Below, piece by piece: positions 8,759 to 17,459 of a stretch of DNA of 34,206 nt; the first letter of the stretch is position 1, and each line of letters starts with the position of its first letter. A program made the translations under genes and the position numbers. This DNA comes from Aquitalea aquatica. GTDB lineage: Bacteria > Pseudomonadota > Gammaproteobacteria > Burkholderiales > Chromobacteriaceae. Under the pieces are notes generated by a model. It made no database searches, was not told the origin of the DNA, and worked only from the letters and a program-made list of their open reading frames with translations. The stretch spans positions 1 through 34,206 of the forward strand of contig NZ_JACERN010000015.1 of assembly GCF_013911085.1 (NCBI RefSeq). Direction: 5' to 3'.

Positions 8759-11060
8759 TTACTCCAGCGTCCCCTCCTGCGCACAAGGGCCGGCACTCCG
8801 CCAGTAGCGTGCCGCCAACTGGCGATAACAGTCATACCGCACAGCGTCTCCCAGTGTCAGTATGAGCAAGCCATCGGCATCGGTACGCAATACCCGGCCC
8901 TGTTGCTGCAACGCTGCCAGCACCAGCGGATGCGGGTGGCGGTAGCGGTTGAGAAAACCCGCACTCAGCACCGACAATTGCGGCTGCAGCGTCTCCAGCC
9001 ACAGCGGCGCAGTGGAGGTACGACTGCCATGGTGTCCTACCACCAGTACACTGCTGCGCAATTGCTGGCCATAATCGGCCACCAGCCGCTCCTCCACCGC
9101 ACGCGGGGCATCGCCAGTCAGTACCAGCGCATGGCGCTGGCCGGCCACTCGCAACACACAGCTATGGCTGTTGTCATCCGTCAGCACTTCCGCCGCCGGT
9201 GGCCATAGCACATCAAAGCGGACACCATCCCAGGCCCAGCTCTGACCGCGCCGGCACAACTGGCCAGACAAGCCGTATTGCTCCAGCGTGGCCTGCTGCC
9301 CGGCCAGGATGCGCCGCACCGGCAGCGCCGCAGCGATATCTGCAGCAGCGGCATCATGGTCCTTGTCGTTATGCGACAGCAGCAGGGTATCCAGTTGCCG
9401 TATGCCCAGCCCCTGCAATTGCGGCAAGACCCAGCGCCCGCCCTCGGCCGCCCCGGTATCAAACAGCAGGGTATGGTGCCGCGTCTGGATCAATACCGAC
9501 AAACCCTGGCCGACATCCAGCACCACCGCCCGGAATACACCGGGTTCCGGCGCTGGCGGCTGATAACACAAGGCCGGCAACAGCAGGCTGGCCCCCAGCC
9601 AGCGACCGGGCATGCCGGCGGGGGCCAACAGATACAGACTGCCTATTCCCCCCAGCAGCAACACCGGCCATGGCGCGGCGGCCACTTGCAGCATTGGCCA
9701 TTGCGCCAGCCAGTCGACACCACGGTAAAACCACTCGGCCAGCCAGCCGCTCAGCAGCAAGGGCCACTCCCATGGCAAGGCCACTGCCAGCAGCGCCAGC
9801 GGCGTCAGCAACACCGAGACAAAGGGAATGGCCACCGCATTGGCCAGCGGGGACACCAGCGGAAACTGGCCAAACAGGCTGAGCAAGGGCAACAAGGAAG
9901 CCACGGTAGCGGCCCATTGCCCCAGCAGCAGCTGGCGCGCCTTGCCGGCAGGCCGGCGGCGGCCGGCCGACGACAGCATCAGTGCCGCCACCAGCCCGAA
10001 AGACAGCCACAAGCCCGGTGCCAGCACGGCAAACGGGTCAATCAGCAACACCAGCGTCAGTGCCAGCCACCACATATGCAGGCCGGACCAGTGCCGTCGC
10101 CACAGCAACATCAAGGCTATGCAGCCGAGCATGTACAGGGTGCGCTGGGTGGGTACCGAAAAACCGGCCAGCACCGCATAGCAGGCAGCCGCCATGACAC
10201 CGCTGCCGACGATGAGCAAGCGCGGAGGACAAAATGCCAGCGGCCAGCGGCGCAGCAAACCGGCCACGACGGCGGCAACCATGCCGGCGACCATGGTGAT
10301 ATGCAGCCCGGAAATGGATACCAGATGAGTCAGCCCGGTACGCGCCAGGCTCTGCCACTCGGCACGGTCAATACGCTGCTGCGCCCCCACGGTCAGGCCA
10401 GCCACCAGGCCGGCGGCCCGGTTACGCCCCAGTACCGCCTCAATGCGCAACACCAGCCGCTCGCGCAGCCGATCCACCCAGGCACGCGCATCCTCTGCCT
10501 CACCCAACAGCTGGGCACCGGGCTGTATCGTGCCGCTGGCCAGTACGCCTTCCGACCACAGCCACTGCTCGGCATCAAAGCCAAAGGGATTGGCAGTAGA
10601 CTGGCGCGGGCGGAAGCGCGCCGTCAGCTGCCAGCGTTGGCCGGCCCGCCATGGCGCTGCCATGACTGGCTGGCCCTTGCGAGCAAATACCGTCAGCTGC
10701 ACGCGCGGCGGCAGACGGGCACCGTCAGTCAGTACCCGCTCCACCTCAAACTGCATGCGCACACCATAATCCGCTGGCGCCGGCAACCCGCGTACCACAC
10801 CTTCCAGCAACACGGGGCGCTGCCACTGCGTGGGCGGCAACTCCTGCGCCAGCCGCCATTGCGCACGAGCGTCGGCATAGCCCAGCCCCAGCAGGAAGGC
10901 CGCCAGCCAGCCAGCCAGCCAGCATGGCCGGGCGCGGACGGCCCAGCCCTGTCAGCAGCAAGGCCAACAGCGCTAGGCCACCCAGATTCCACAAGGACGG
11001 CAGCTGTGGCAGAAAGGCGCAGCACACCACGCCGCACACAAACAAGGCGAGTTTCAACAT
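8759..11060 (-). pseudogene. comEC: DNA uptake channel ComEC/Rec2, frameshifted at a tetranucleotide repeat
   Basis: ComEC forms the inner-membrane channel that carries single-stranded DNA into the cytoplasm during natural transformation. The reading frame starting at ATG 11060 encodes the N-terminal membrane helices (MLKLALFVCG...), then loses frame inside five TGGC units at 10902-10921. As written it ends after 104 codons. The rest, in another frame (from about 10900 to 8759), holds the DUF4131-like region, the polytopic competence domain and a C-terminal metallo-beta-lactamase domain (LLSHNDKDHD and VVGHHGSRTST). Removing one 4-bp unit makes 2298 bp, an exact 766 codons, and reads ...MLAGWLAAFLLGLGY..., a sensible membrane sequence. 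The gene is therefore either phase variable, recently mutated or affected by an assembly error. A TTG at 10840 could in principle start a shortened protein. It converges with the regulator gene, 19 bp apart. Confidence 0.88.
10902..10921 (-). repeat. Five-copy tetranucleotide repeat (TGGC on the coding strand) within comEC
   Basis: Five uninterrupted GCCA units on the plus strand (TGGC on the comEC strand) lie in the 5' part of comEC, about 140 bp after its start. The copy number sets the reading frame: 4 or 7 copies join the start to the rest of comEC, while 5 or 6 do not. The present sequence has 5. Confidence 0.95.
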
Positions 11061-11169
11061 GCGGCTGTTATGCCGCTTGCCGGCACGGCTGGCAATGTCG
11101 GGCCGGACAGGCGGCTTGCCGCCATGCGGTGCATCCCGTATCGTGCCGGCAGTTATTCAAGGAAGCCTC

Positions 11170-11958
11170 ATGACCGCCACGCCTCTGTTCTGCGCCGAAA
11201 GCGCGCGCCGCGACTATGCCGAAGGACTGGCCAGCCGCTTTGCCCTGCCCTTACTGAGTCGGCGTCCCGACACCGGATACTGGCTGGAACTGGGGCCGCA
11301 ACGGCTGGAGCTGGTGACCACCGGCAAACATGGCGCGGTCTATGCCGAGTTTGTCGAAGGCGCTGCGCGCCACCGCCGCGAACAGGGGGGTGGCCGGGGC
11401 CAGCCGGTGGCCAAGGCTGTCGGACTGAAAGGGGCGAAAGACCTGCCGCATATCGTGGATGCTACGGCGGGCCTGGGACGCGACAGCTTCGTACTGGCCA
11501 GTCTGGGCTGTCAGGTCACCATGGTAGAGCGCTCGCCAGTAGCAGCGGCCCTGCTGTTTGATGCACTGGAACGCGCCGCCCGCGCCGCCGATACTGCCGC
11601 CATTGCCGCACGCATGCAGTTGGTGCATGCCAATTCCGCCGACTGGCTGCTGCAATTGCCGCCGGAACAGCGCCCCGACGTGGTATTTGTCGACCCCATG
11701 TTTCCGGATACCGACAAGAAAAGTGCCGCCGCCAAGAAAGACATGCAGGCCTTCCAGCAGGTAATTGGCGATGATATGGACAGCGCCCGTCTGCTAGAAG
11801 CTGCCATCACGGCGGCCCGGGTAAGGGTGGTGGTCAAGCGGCCACGGCTGGGAGCCCCGATTGAAGGTAGCAAGCCGTCGGCGGTGCTGGATGGCAAATC
11901 CACCCGCTTCGATCTCTACATCATCAAGGCGCTGCGCCCACACGGTGACAGCCAGTAG
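11170..11958 (+). CDS. rsmJ: 16S rRNA (guanine1516-N2)-methyltransferase RsmJ
   Basis: RsmJ uses S-adenosylmethionine to methylate G1516 of 16S rRNA in the small subunit. The 262-aa protein has the SAM-binding motif IVDATAGLGRDSF (about 95-107). The acidic end of the next strand is MVERSP, and the catalytic-type motif VDPMFP sits at 174-179. KKSAAAKKDM and the closing KSTRFDLYI are characteristic of the YhiQ/RsmJ family. ATG 11170 has AAGGA just upstream and gives a family-typical length. The gene is divergent from comEC with 109 bp between the starts. A longer in-frame upstream extension runs antisense through comEC and is not credible. Confidence 0.95.
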   Translation: MTATPLFCAESARRDYAEGLASRFALPLLSRRPDTGYWLELGPQRLELVTTGKHGAVYAEFVEGAARHRREQGGGRGQPVAKAVGLKGAKDLPHIVDATAGLGRDSFVLASLGCQVTMVERSPVAAALLFDALERAARAADTAAIAARMQLVHANSADWLLQLPPEQRPDVVFVDPMFPDTDKKSAAAKKDMQAFQQVIGDDMDSARLLEAAITAARVRVVVKRPRLGAPIEGSKPSAVLDGKSTRFDLYIIKALRPHGDSQ

Positions 11959-12036
11959 CTGCAAGCGGCTTGCCTGTCTGACCGGCCAGGCCTAGCCTTG
12001 AAGTGGCCCACCCGGATACCAACCAGAAAGTCCTCC

Positions 12037-12786
12037 ATGAGCATTAGCTTTGCCCAACTGCTAGACCAGTATTGGTCGGCCCAGAAATGGGAAGTCAATC
12101 TGCTGATTACCTGCAATCTGCTGGGAGGCCTGATCCTGGGCTGTCTGGTCGGCTATGAACGCTGGTCGAATGGCCGCGCTGCCGGCATGCGCACCTATGG
12201 CCTGGTCTCCATGGCCGCCACCGGCGTCATCAGCATGATCGGCTATTCGGGTTTCTGGTATGGCGGCGCGCACGCCGACATCATGCATGGCGACATGACC
12301 CGTGTGGCGCAAGGGGTGCTGACGGGGGTAGGTTTTCTGGGTGCCGGCATGATCATGAAGGAAGGCATGTCCATCAGCGGCCTTACCTCGGCCGCGTCGG
12401 TGTGGATGTCCTCGGTGATCGGCATCCTGGTGGGGGTGGGCTTTTATCTGTCCGCCATCGCCGTCACCCTGCTGTGCATTCTGTGCATGCGAGTGCTGAA
12501 CTGGATGGAAAACCGCCTGCCCCGCCGTTTCAGCCTGTATGTCAATCTGACCGTACCGGGCGAACAGCACTGGACGGTGAACAAAATTTCAGGTGATCTG
12601 CGCAGCCTGGGGGTAATCGTGCATGAGGAGAGCATCGCGCTGAAGGTTGGCCCGGACGGCTGCGAGTGGAGCTTTATGGTGTCGGCCATCAACAAGCATC
12701 ACCTGATCAATGTGGTCGACCTGTCCAGCGCCATCATGGAGCTGGAAGCCATCGAGACCTTCAGCATTCAGCCAGCCCGTAACTGA
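12037..12786 (+). CDS. MgtC/SapB family membrane protein
   Basis: The 249-aa protein has an N-terminal hydrophobic domain with several transmembrane helices (about 20-155). It includes the family signature GYERWSNGRAAGMRTYGLVSMAA and the later GVGFLGAGMIMKEG...GLTSAASVWMSS. A C-terminal soluble domain of about 85 residues resembles the ACT-like tail of MgtC. MgtC of Salmonella supports growth in low magnesium and in macrophages by inhibiting the F-type ATP synthase; chromosomal homologues of free-living bacteria are often of unknown function, so the role here is open. ATG 12037 is preceded only by a weak AGAAAG. There is no P-type Mg2+ ATPase neighbour. It lies 78 bp after rsmJ and converges with the DUF2325 gene. 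Confidence 0.9.
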   Translation: MSISFAQLLDQYWSAQKWEVNLLITCNLLGGLILGCLVGYERWSNGRAAGMRTYGLVSMAATGVISMIGYSGFWYGGAHADIMHGDMTRVAQGVLTGVGFLGAGMIMKEGMSISGLTSAASVWMSSVIGILVGVGFYLSAIAVTLLCILCMRVLNWMENRLPRRFSLYVNLTVPGEQHWTVNKISGDLRSLGVIVHEESIALKVGPDGCEWSFMVSAINKHHLINVVDLSSAIMELEAIETFSIQPARN

Positions 12787-12792
12787 GCAGCC

Positions 12793-13089
12793 TCAGGCTT
12801 GCGGTTGCCAGCCATCATGCCGCAAGCGCTCTGCCACCGCGGTGGCGGAACGCCGACAAGCCAGCACCGGGATGCCGTGCGCCGCTGCAGTATCACGATA
12901 ATGACGCATGGCATTGTGACCCAGGTAGTCGGTCAGCAGAATCAGCATCTGGGTGTTTTTGGGCAGCGGCACCTTGCGCTGATGCTGGGTATTACGGCCA
13001 GTAATATGGCGGGCAATGCGGATATCGTACAGGGCCAGCACATCCGGGATCTGTCCCAGGCTATCGCCACCGATCAGCAGGGCATCCAT
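12793..13089 (-). CDS. DUF2325 domain protein
   Basis: A 98-aa cytoplasmic protein begins MDALLIGGDSLGQIP, a Rossmann-like first strand and glycine turn. It continues with HITGR, then MLILLTDYLGHNAMRHYRDTAAAHGIPVLACRRS. This pattern matches DUF2325, a small family of unknown function. ATG 13089 was chosen because of a strong GGAGGAGG immediately upstream; the longer open frame to 13194 runs into the slyX promoter region. The gene converges with the MgtC-family gene (6 bp apart) and is divergent from slyX. No function is proposed. Confidence 0.85.
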   Translation of the reverse strand: MDALLIGGDSLGQIPDVLALYDIRIARHITGRNTQHQRKVPLPKNTQMLILLTDYLGHNAMRHYRDTAAAHGIPVLACRRSATAVAERLRHDGWQPQA

Positions 13090-13244
13090 GTAAGTCCTCC
13101 TCCTAGCGCCGCACTGCGGCTGGGTGATGGACAAACTGTAACTGGCTCGGAAAATTCCTAAAAATAATAAAAACTGGATTTGATATTCCAGCAATGCCGG
13201 TCAAGACTGCGCCGGCACTCCACTCCCTGAGGTAAAATGCCGCC
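13090..13244. promoter_or_regulatory. Divergent promoter region between the DUF2325 gene and slyX
   Basis: The 155-bp gap contains a short AT-rich tract (about 13152-13186) flanked by GC-rich sequence, consistent with promoters in both directions. Possible boxes are TTGACC and TATTAT on the minus strand, but their spacing is poor, so I do not assign exact sites. Confidence 0.4.
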
Positions 13245-13460
13245 ATGCATACCGAAGACCGCCTGAATGAACTGGAAGTGAAAATCGCTTTCCAGGACGA
13301 CCTGCTCGACAGCCTTAACGCCACCGTCGCCCGCCAGCAGCAACAAATCGACCTGCTACAGCAACAGCTGCGCCTGGTCTACCAGCAATTCAAGGCCGCC
13401 CAGCCCGACAGCGGCAACAGCGGCGGTTCGCTGCGCGACGACATTCCGCCGCATTACTGA
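13245..13460 (+). CDS. slyX: SlyX family protein
   Basis: The 71-aa protein is almost entirely a predicted coiled coil: RLNELEVKIAFQDDLLDSLN, then Gln-rich heptads to about residue 50. It ends with the typical SlyX tail DDIPPHY. SlyX is conserved in proteobacteria, usually near slyD, and its function is not established. Here slyD is not adjacent. The gene converges with the acetyltransferase gene with only 5 bp between the stop codons. A GAGG lies rather far (about 12 nt) from the ATG. Confidence 0.92.
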   Translation: MHTEDRLNELEVKIAFQDDLLDSLNATVARQQQQIDLLQQQLRLVYQQFKAAQPDSGNSGGSLRDDIPPHY

Positions 13461-13465
13461 TCCAT

Positions 13466-14044
13466 TCAGCTGTTTTTGCGTTTGCGGGATACCACGGCTT
13501 CGATGTTCTTGCGGGCAATCAGCGGAGCCGATGCCGTCAACGGTTTGTCGGCCGCTGGCGCTTGCAGCCATTTATGCATGATCAGGCAATCCACCAGTCC
13601 CAGCGTGCGGTGCCGATAAGCCCCGGGCACCCGGCCTACCTCGGCAAAGCCCAGCTTTTTCCACAAGGCGACCGCCACGCTATTGCTGGCCACCACCGCA
13701 TTGAACTGCATGGCCAGAAACCCCAGCTCCCGTCCACGTTGCTGCGAGTGTGCACACAGGGCCGCCGCCACCCCTTTGCCACGTGCGGCCGTGGCCACCA
13801 TATAGCCGCAATTGCACACATGGCTGCCCGGCCCGGCCGCATTCGGCTTGATGAAATAGCTGCCCAGCACCACGCCGTCTTCTTCGGCCAGCCAGGTTTC
13901 CTGCGGCAGTTCGCACCATAGCGCCCGCGCCTGCTCCTCGCTCAGTTGCGGATCGTAGGCATAGCTGTCCTGTGCCTGGATGATGTGATGAAACGTCGGC
14001 CAAAATGCCGGAAAATCGTCCGCATGCATACGCCGGATATTCAT
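13466..14044 (-). CDS. GNAT family N-acetyltransferase
   Basis: The 192-aa product has a GNAT fold. Acetyl-CoA motif A is TAARGKGVAAAL (Arg-Gly-Lys-Gly at 88-91), preceded by the strand CNCGYMV and followed by MQFNAVVASNSVAVALWKKLGF, the typical motif B region. The substrate cannot be told from sequence. The C-terminal 25 residues (KNIEAVVSRKRKNS end) are basic and lie outside the GNAT core. ATG 14044 has AGGAGAA directly upstream. Its start overlaps the stop of the EamA gene (ATGA), so the two are translationally coupled. Confidence 0.9.
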   Translation of the reverse strand: MNIRRMHADDFPAFWPTFHHIIQAQDSYAYDPQLSEEQARALWCELPQETWLAEEDGVVLGSYFIKPNAAGPGSHVCNCGYMVATAARGKGVAAALCAHSQQRGRELGFLAMQFNAVVASNSVAVALWKKLGFAEVGRVPGAYRHRTLGLVDCLIMHKWLQAPAADKPLTASAPLIARKNIEAVVSRKRKNS

Positions 14045-14943
14045 GTTTTCTCCTGTACAGCCACTGGCTGCGTCATCTTGCCGGAGAGCAGGCTGGCGGC
14101 GGCGATCAGCGCGCCTCCCAGCCACTCCTGCAGGTTCATGCGTTCGCCTGCCAGCCAGTAGGCCGACAGCGCGGCAAACACCAGTTCCAGCAGCATCAAG
14201 GTCATGGTCTGGCTGGCCGGTAACAGGCTGACGCCATGCTGGGAAATGATGCTAGTGGCCAGCAAGGTCATCCCCAGCAGTGCCAGCAACAACCATGCTT
14301 GTGCCGATGTTTCCAGCACGGCCCCCAATTGCTGGCGGCTGGCCAGTGCGACAAAGCCCATCAGCGCGACACCAAACCAGATGGTGGCCGACTTCACTGG
14401 CACCGGCAGATTGCGCGCGCGCTTGCTCAGCACATTGCCAAGCGCAAAACTGATGCCGCCGGACAGCGCCAGCCATTCATAACGCTGGCTGAGCATGGCC
14501 GCCCCGTCCAGCAGGCCGGGACGATACAGGATGGTCAGGCAACCGGCCAGCGACAGCCCCACCAGCAGCCAGCCAGTGCGAGTCAGTTTTTCCTGCAGCA
14601 GCAGGCGGGAAAACAAGGCTGTCCACAAGGGCGACAGGTAAAACAGCAGCAGCACCCGCATCACCATGCCTTCCGACACCGCCCAGGTGTAACTGAAATT
14701 GCACCAGCCAAACAGCAGCGCCAGCAAGGGCAATACCGGATGCCAGCGCAGCTGGCGGCGATACACATCAAAGAATAGGGCAATGCCCAGCATGGCGGCA
14801 ATCAGGTACACCAGCAGCGAGGTTTGCGCGATGCTGACACTCCGCTCGTTCAGTGCCCGAAACGGGTACCACATCAGCCCCCATACCAGTGCGGTGGTCA
14901 GAATGGCAACGATGGCAAGAAGCTTTTGTTTTACAAGAGGCAT
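14041..14943 (-). CDS. EamA/DMT superfamily transporter
   Basis: The 300-aa protein has about ten predicted transmembrane helices in two repeated halves of five, the hallmark of EamA (drug/metabolite) transporters of the inner membrane. The second half includes QTMTLMLLELVFAALSAYWLAGE, the usual conserved pre-terminal helix pair with acidic residues. The substrate is unknown; relatives export amino acids or other small metabolites. ATG 14943 is preferred; a GTG codon directly before it (14946) is an alternative. The coupling to a GNAT acetyltransferase suggests a modify-and-export pair, which is inference only. It is divergent from dapC. Confidence 0.9.
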   Translation of the reverse strand: MPLVKQKLLAIVAILTTALVWGLMWYPFRALNERSVSIAQTSLLVYLIAAMLGIALFFDVYRRQLRWHPVLPLLALLFGWCNFSYTWAVSEGMVMRVLLLFYLSPLWTALFSRLLLQEKLTRTGWLLVGLSLAGCLTILYRPGLLDGAAMLSQRYEWLALSGGISFALGNVLSKRARNLPVPVKSATIWFGVALMGFVALASRQQLGAVLETSAQAWLLLALLGMTLLATSIISQHGVSLLPASQTMTLMLLELVFAALSAYWLAGERMNLQEWLGGALIAAASLLSGKMTQPVAVQEKT

Positions 14944-15052
14944 CACGATTTCTTAAGATGAGCGATTCTGCGGCTTTGCAGTAGCAAGGCCAAACAAGAC
15001 CAGAAGCAGCTGGCATGACCAAGCTGCTCCCACAGCATAGAGAGAACCAAGC
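14944..15052. promoter_or_regulatory. Divergent EamA/dapC control region with inverted repeat
   Basis: This 109-bp region separates the two divergent genes. It holds a perfect 7-bp inverted repeat AGCAGCT/AGCTGCT (15005-15011 and 15022-15028) with a 10-bp spacer, placed 25 bp before the dapC start. It could be an operator or an mRNA hairpin. No strong sigma70 boxes are visible. Confidence 0.4.
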
Positions 15053-16243
15053 GTGAATCCCCACCTGGACAGCCTGCAACCCTATCCATTCCAGCGCCTG
15101 CGCCAACTGATGGCGGGTGCGGTCCCGGCTGACAAGCCGCATATCAATCTGTCGATCGGCGAACCCAAGCACCCGACGCCGGACGTCATCAAGCAGGCAC
15201 TGGTCAACTCACTGGGCGGCCTGTCGGTTTACCCGGCCACCCTGGGCAGCCCGGAGTTGCGCCAGTCCTTCGCCGACTGGATGCAGCGCCGCTATGGCCT
15301 GCAACTGGACGCGGAAAAAGAAATCCTGCCGGTCAATGGTAGCCGCGAGGCCCTGTTTGCCTTTGTGCAGACTGTCGTCGACAGCCAGTGGACAGAAAAA
15401 CCGGTGGTGATTTCACCCAACCCGTTTTACCAGATTTACGAAGGGGCGGCACTGCTGGCAGGAGCTGAACCATTCTATGTCAACTGTACTGCCGACACGG
15501 CCTACCAGCCGGACTGGGCCAGCGTGCCGGAAAGCGTATGGGCGCGTACCCAGCTGGTATTCGTGTGCAGCCCGGGCAATCCCACCGGTGCGGTGATGTC
15601 GCTGGAGGACTGGAAAAAGCTGTTCGAGCTATCCGACCGCTACGGCTTTGTCATTGCCAGTGACGAGTGCTATTCGGAAATTCACTTTGGCCAGCCGCCG
15701 CTAGGCGGGCTGGAAGCCGCCAGCAAACTGGGCCGTGGCTTCGAGCGACTGGTGATGTTCACCAGCCTGTCCAAGCGCTCGAACGCGCCGGGCATGCGCT
15801 CCGGCTTTGTCGCCGGCGATGCCACCCTGCTGGCCAAGTTCATGCTGTACCGCACCTACCAGGGCGGTGCCATGAGCCCCACCATCCAGGCCGCCAGCGT
15901 GGCCGCCTGGAACGACGAGGCCCACGTCGAGGAAAACCGCGCCGCGTATATCGCCAAGTTCCAGGCTGTGACCCCCGTGCTGGCCGAGGTGCTGGATGTG
16001 GCCTTGCCGGATGCCAGCTTCTACCTGTGGGCCAAAGTCCCGGGGGGCGACGATGCCGCCTTTTCCCGCTCCCTGTTCGAGCAGGAGCACATTACCGTGC
16101 TGCCCGGCTCCTTCCTGGCCCGCACCGCACATGGCATCAACCCCGGCAGCGGCTATATCCGTATCGCTCTGGTCGCGACACTGGCAGAATGTCAGGCTGC
16201 CGCCGAGCGCATCGTGCGTTTCGTCAAAACAACTAATCAATAA
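15053..16243 (+). CDS. dapC: Succinyldiaminopimelate transaminase DapC
   Basis: DapC is a PLP enzyme that transaminates N-succinyl-2-amino-6-ketopimelate with glutamate, in the succinylase branch of diaminopimelate and lysine synthesis. The 396-aa protein has the fold type I aminotransferase motifs: SPGNPTG (Asn176), SDECY (Asp204) and [15 protein letters not shown] with the PLP Schiff-base Lys241. The N-terminus [16 protein letters not shown] matches the betaproteobacterial DapC type. The start is GTG at 15053, supported by this N-terminus although the ribosome binding site is weak. Its neighbour dapD, 55 bp downstream, encodes the enzyme of the preceding step, so the pair forms a functional operon. 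Confidence 0.94.
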   Translation: MNPHLDSLQPYPFQRLRQLMAGAVPADKPHINLSIGEPKHPTPDVIKQALVNSLGGLSVYPATLGSPELRQSFADWMQRRYGLQLDAEKEILPVNGSREALFAFVQTVVDSQWTEKPVVISPNPFYQIYEGAALLAGAEPFYVNCTADTAYQPDWASVPESVWARTQLVFVCSPGNPTGAVMSLEDWKKLFELSDRYGFVIASDECYSEIHFGQPPLGGLEAASKLGRGFERLVMFTSLSKRSNAPGMRSGFVAGDATLLAKFMLYRTYQGGAMSPTIQAASVAAWNDEAHVEENRAAYIAKFQAVTPVLAEVLDVALPDASFYLWAKVPGGDDAAFSRSLFEQEHITVLPGSFLARTAHGINPGSGYIRIALVATLAECQAAAERIVRFVKTTNQ

Positions 16244-16298
16244 GCGACATCCACCAGACATGACCGTTTCCATTCACCTTGCCAAAGGACTCCATCAC

Positions 16299-17120
16299 AT
16301 GCATCCGATCCAAGCCCTGATCGAAGAGGCGTTCGAAAAACGCGCCGATATCACCCCCGCCACCGTATCCGTCGAACTGAAGGCCGCCATCGGTCAGGTA
16401 ATCGACGAACTGGACAATGGCCGCCTGCGCGTGGCCGAAAAAGTGGACGGCGACTGGGTCGTCAACCAATGGGTGAAGAAGGCCGTGCTGCTGTCCTTCC
16501 GCATTCGCGACAATGTGGTTCAGGACGATGGCGTCAGCCGCTACTTTGACAAGGTGGACACCAAGTTCCACGACTGGAGCGAGGCTCACTTCAAGGAAGC
16601 CGGCTTCCGCGTGGTGCCAGGTGCCGTGGCACGCAAGGGCAGCTTCATTGCCAAGAACACCGTACTGATGCCGTCCTACGTCAATATCGGCGCCTATGTG
16701 GACGAAGGCACCATGGTGGACACCTGGGCCACTGTCGGCTCCTGCGCCCAGATCGGCAAGAACGTACACCTGTCCGGTGGCGTCGGCATTGGCGGCGTAC
16801 TGGAACCGCTGCAAGCCGGTCCTACCATCATCGAAGACAACTGCTTCATCGGTGCGCGCTCGGAAGTAGTAGAAGGCGTGATCGTGGGCGAAGGCTCAGT
16901 GATTTCCATGGGCGTGTATATCGGCCAATCCACCAAGATCTACGACCGCGAAACCGGCGAAGTGACGTATGGCCGCATCCCGCCGGGCTCGGTAGTGGTA
17001 TCCGGCAACCTGCCGTCCAAGGATGGCAGCCATAGCCTGTACTGCGCCGTCATCGTCAAGAAAGTGGATGCGCAAACCCGCAGCAAGACCAGCATCAACG
17101 AACTACTGCGCGGCGTATAA
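16299..17120 (+). CDS. dapD: Tetrahydrodipicolinate N-succinyltransferase DapD
   Basis: DapD transfers succinyl from succinyl-CoA to tetrahydrodipicolinate, committing it to diaminopimelate and lysine synthesis. The 273-aa length equals the E. coli type. The N-terminal helical domain ([20 protein letters not shown]) is followed by a left-handed beta-helix of hexapeptide repeats (about 100-230). The latter includes [28 protein letters not shown] and [15 protein letters not shown]. The typical C-terminus ([10 protein letters not shown]) is present. ATG 16299 was chosen by alignment with the family N-terminus; an upstream in-frame ATG at 16260 gives an atypical extension. AAAGGA lies about 10 nt upstream. 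Confidence 0.96.
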   Translation: MHPIQALIEEAFEKRADITPATVSVELKAAIGQVIDELDNGRLRVAEKVDGDWVVNQWVKKAVLLSFRIRDNVVQDDGVSRYFDKVDTKFHDWSEAHFKEAGFRVVPGAVARKGSFIAKNTVLMPSYVNIGAYVDEGTMVDTWATVGSCAQIGKNVHLSGGVGIGGVLEPLQAGPTIIEDNCFIGARSEVVEGVIVGEGSVISMGVYIGQSTKIYDRETGEVTYGRIPPGSVVVSGNLPSKDGSHSLYCAVIVKKVDAQTRSKTSINELLRGV

Positions 17121-17130
17121 GCCACACACC

Positions 17131-17153
17131 GTGCTGGCACACCCTGCCAGCAC
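17131..17153 (+). other. Perfect hairpin immediately after dapD
   Basis: GTGCTGGCA (17131-17139) pairs perfectly with TGCCAGCAC (17145-17153) across a 5-nt loop, 10 bp after the dapD stop. It has no T-run, so it may protect the mRNA 3' end while the terminator at 17164 ends transcription. Confidence 0.6.
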
Positions 17154-17163
17154 CTGCACTCCG

Positions 17164-17192
17164 GACCCGGCCCTGCCGGGTCTTTGTCATTT
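17164..17192 (+). terminator. Intrinsic terminator of the dapC-dapD unit
   Basis: GACCCGGC (17164-17171) pairs with GCCGGGTC (17175-17182) across a 3-nt loop, followed by an interrupted T-tract (TTTGTCATTTT). Confidence 0.7.
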
Positions 17193-17459
17193 TCCGGCCG
17201 TCACTCGCAGGCATTACGTGAAAAGCACTTGCCGGCCATACATGCCAATGAAATAATCAGCCGTTGCAGTTTTTATTTTTGCTTCAAACATATTCAAACA
17301 ATCTTCAGCAGTCGCACTTGTCAAGATTTGTCCTTGCAGTGCAACATCGTTACACGCTGAAACCTTATGTATTTGGCGAGACTCCTACAACCCTATAAAA
17401 TCCATCTGTCTTGGGCCAAGCAAGCCGGGACTTCACTCGTGTTTTTATCCGGAAAATCC
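17193..17459 (+). promoter_or_regulatory. mla operon upstream region with candidate promoter
   Basis: The 5' part has no gene. A candidate promoter has the -10 box TATAAA (17394-17399) with TTTGGC (17372-17377) at 16 bp or TTGGCG (17373-17378) at 15 bp. It would start transcription near 17406, giving a leader of about 54 nt before the GTG start of mlaF. This argues against the upstream ATG at 17367 as the start. An AT-rich stretch at about 17250-17300 could hold an additional promoter or regulator site. Confidence 0.45.

Noticed and set aside
10838-10840. TTG 10840 as the true start of comEC
   Set aside because: It lacks a ribosome binding site and would drop the conserved N-terminal helices, which are present in the other frame directly upstream with a junction at the repeat.
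9278-11173. 631-codon open frame on the plus strand across comEC
   Set aside because: It is antisense to the competence domains, rich in Gln, Arg, Pro and His as expected for a GC-rich shadow frame, and lacks a ribosome binding site and any domain.
17367-17459. Longer MlaF starting at ATG 17367
   Set aside because: A candidate promoter overlaps the extension, and the GTG at 17460 with GGAAA upstream gives the family length.
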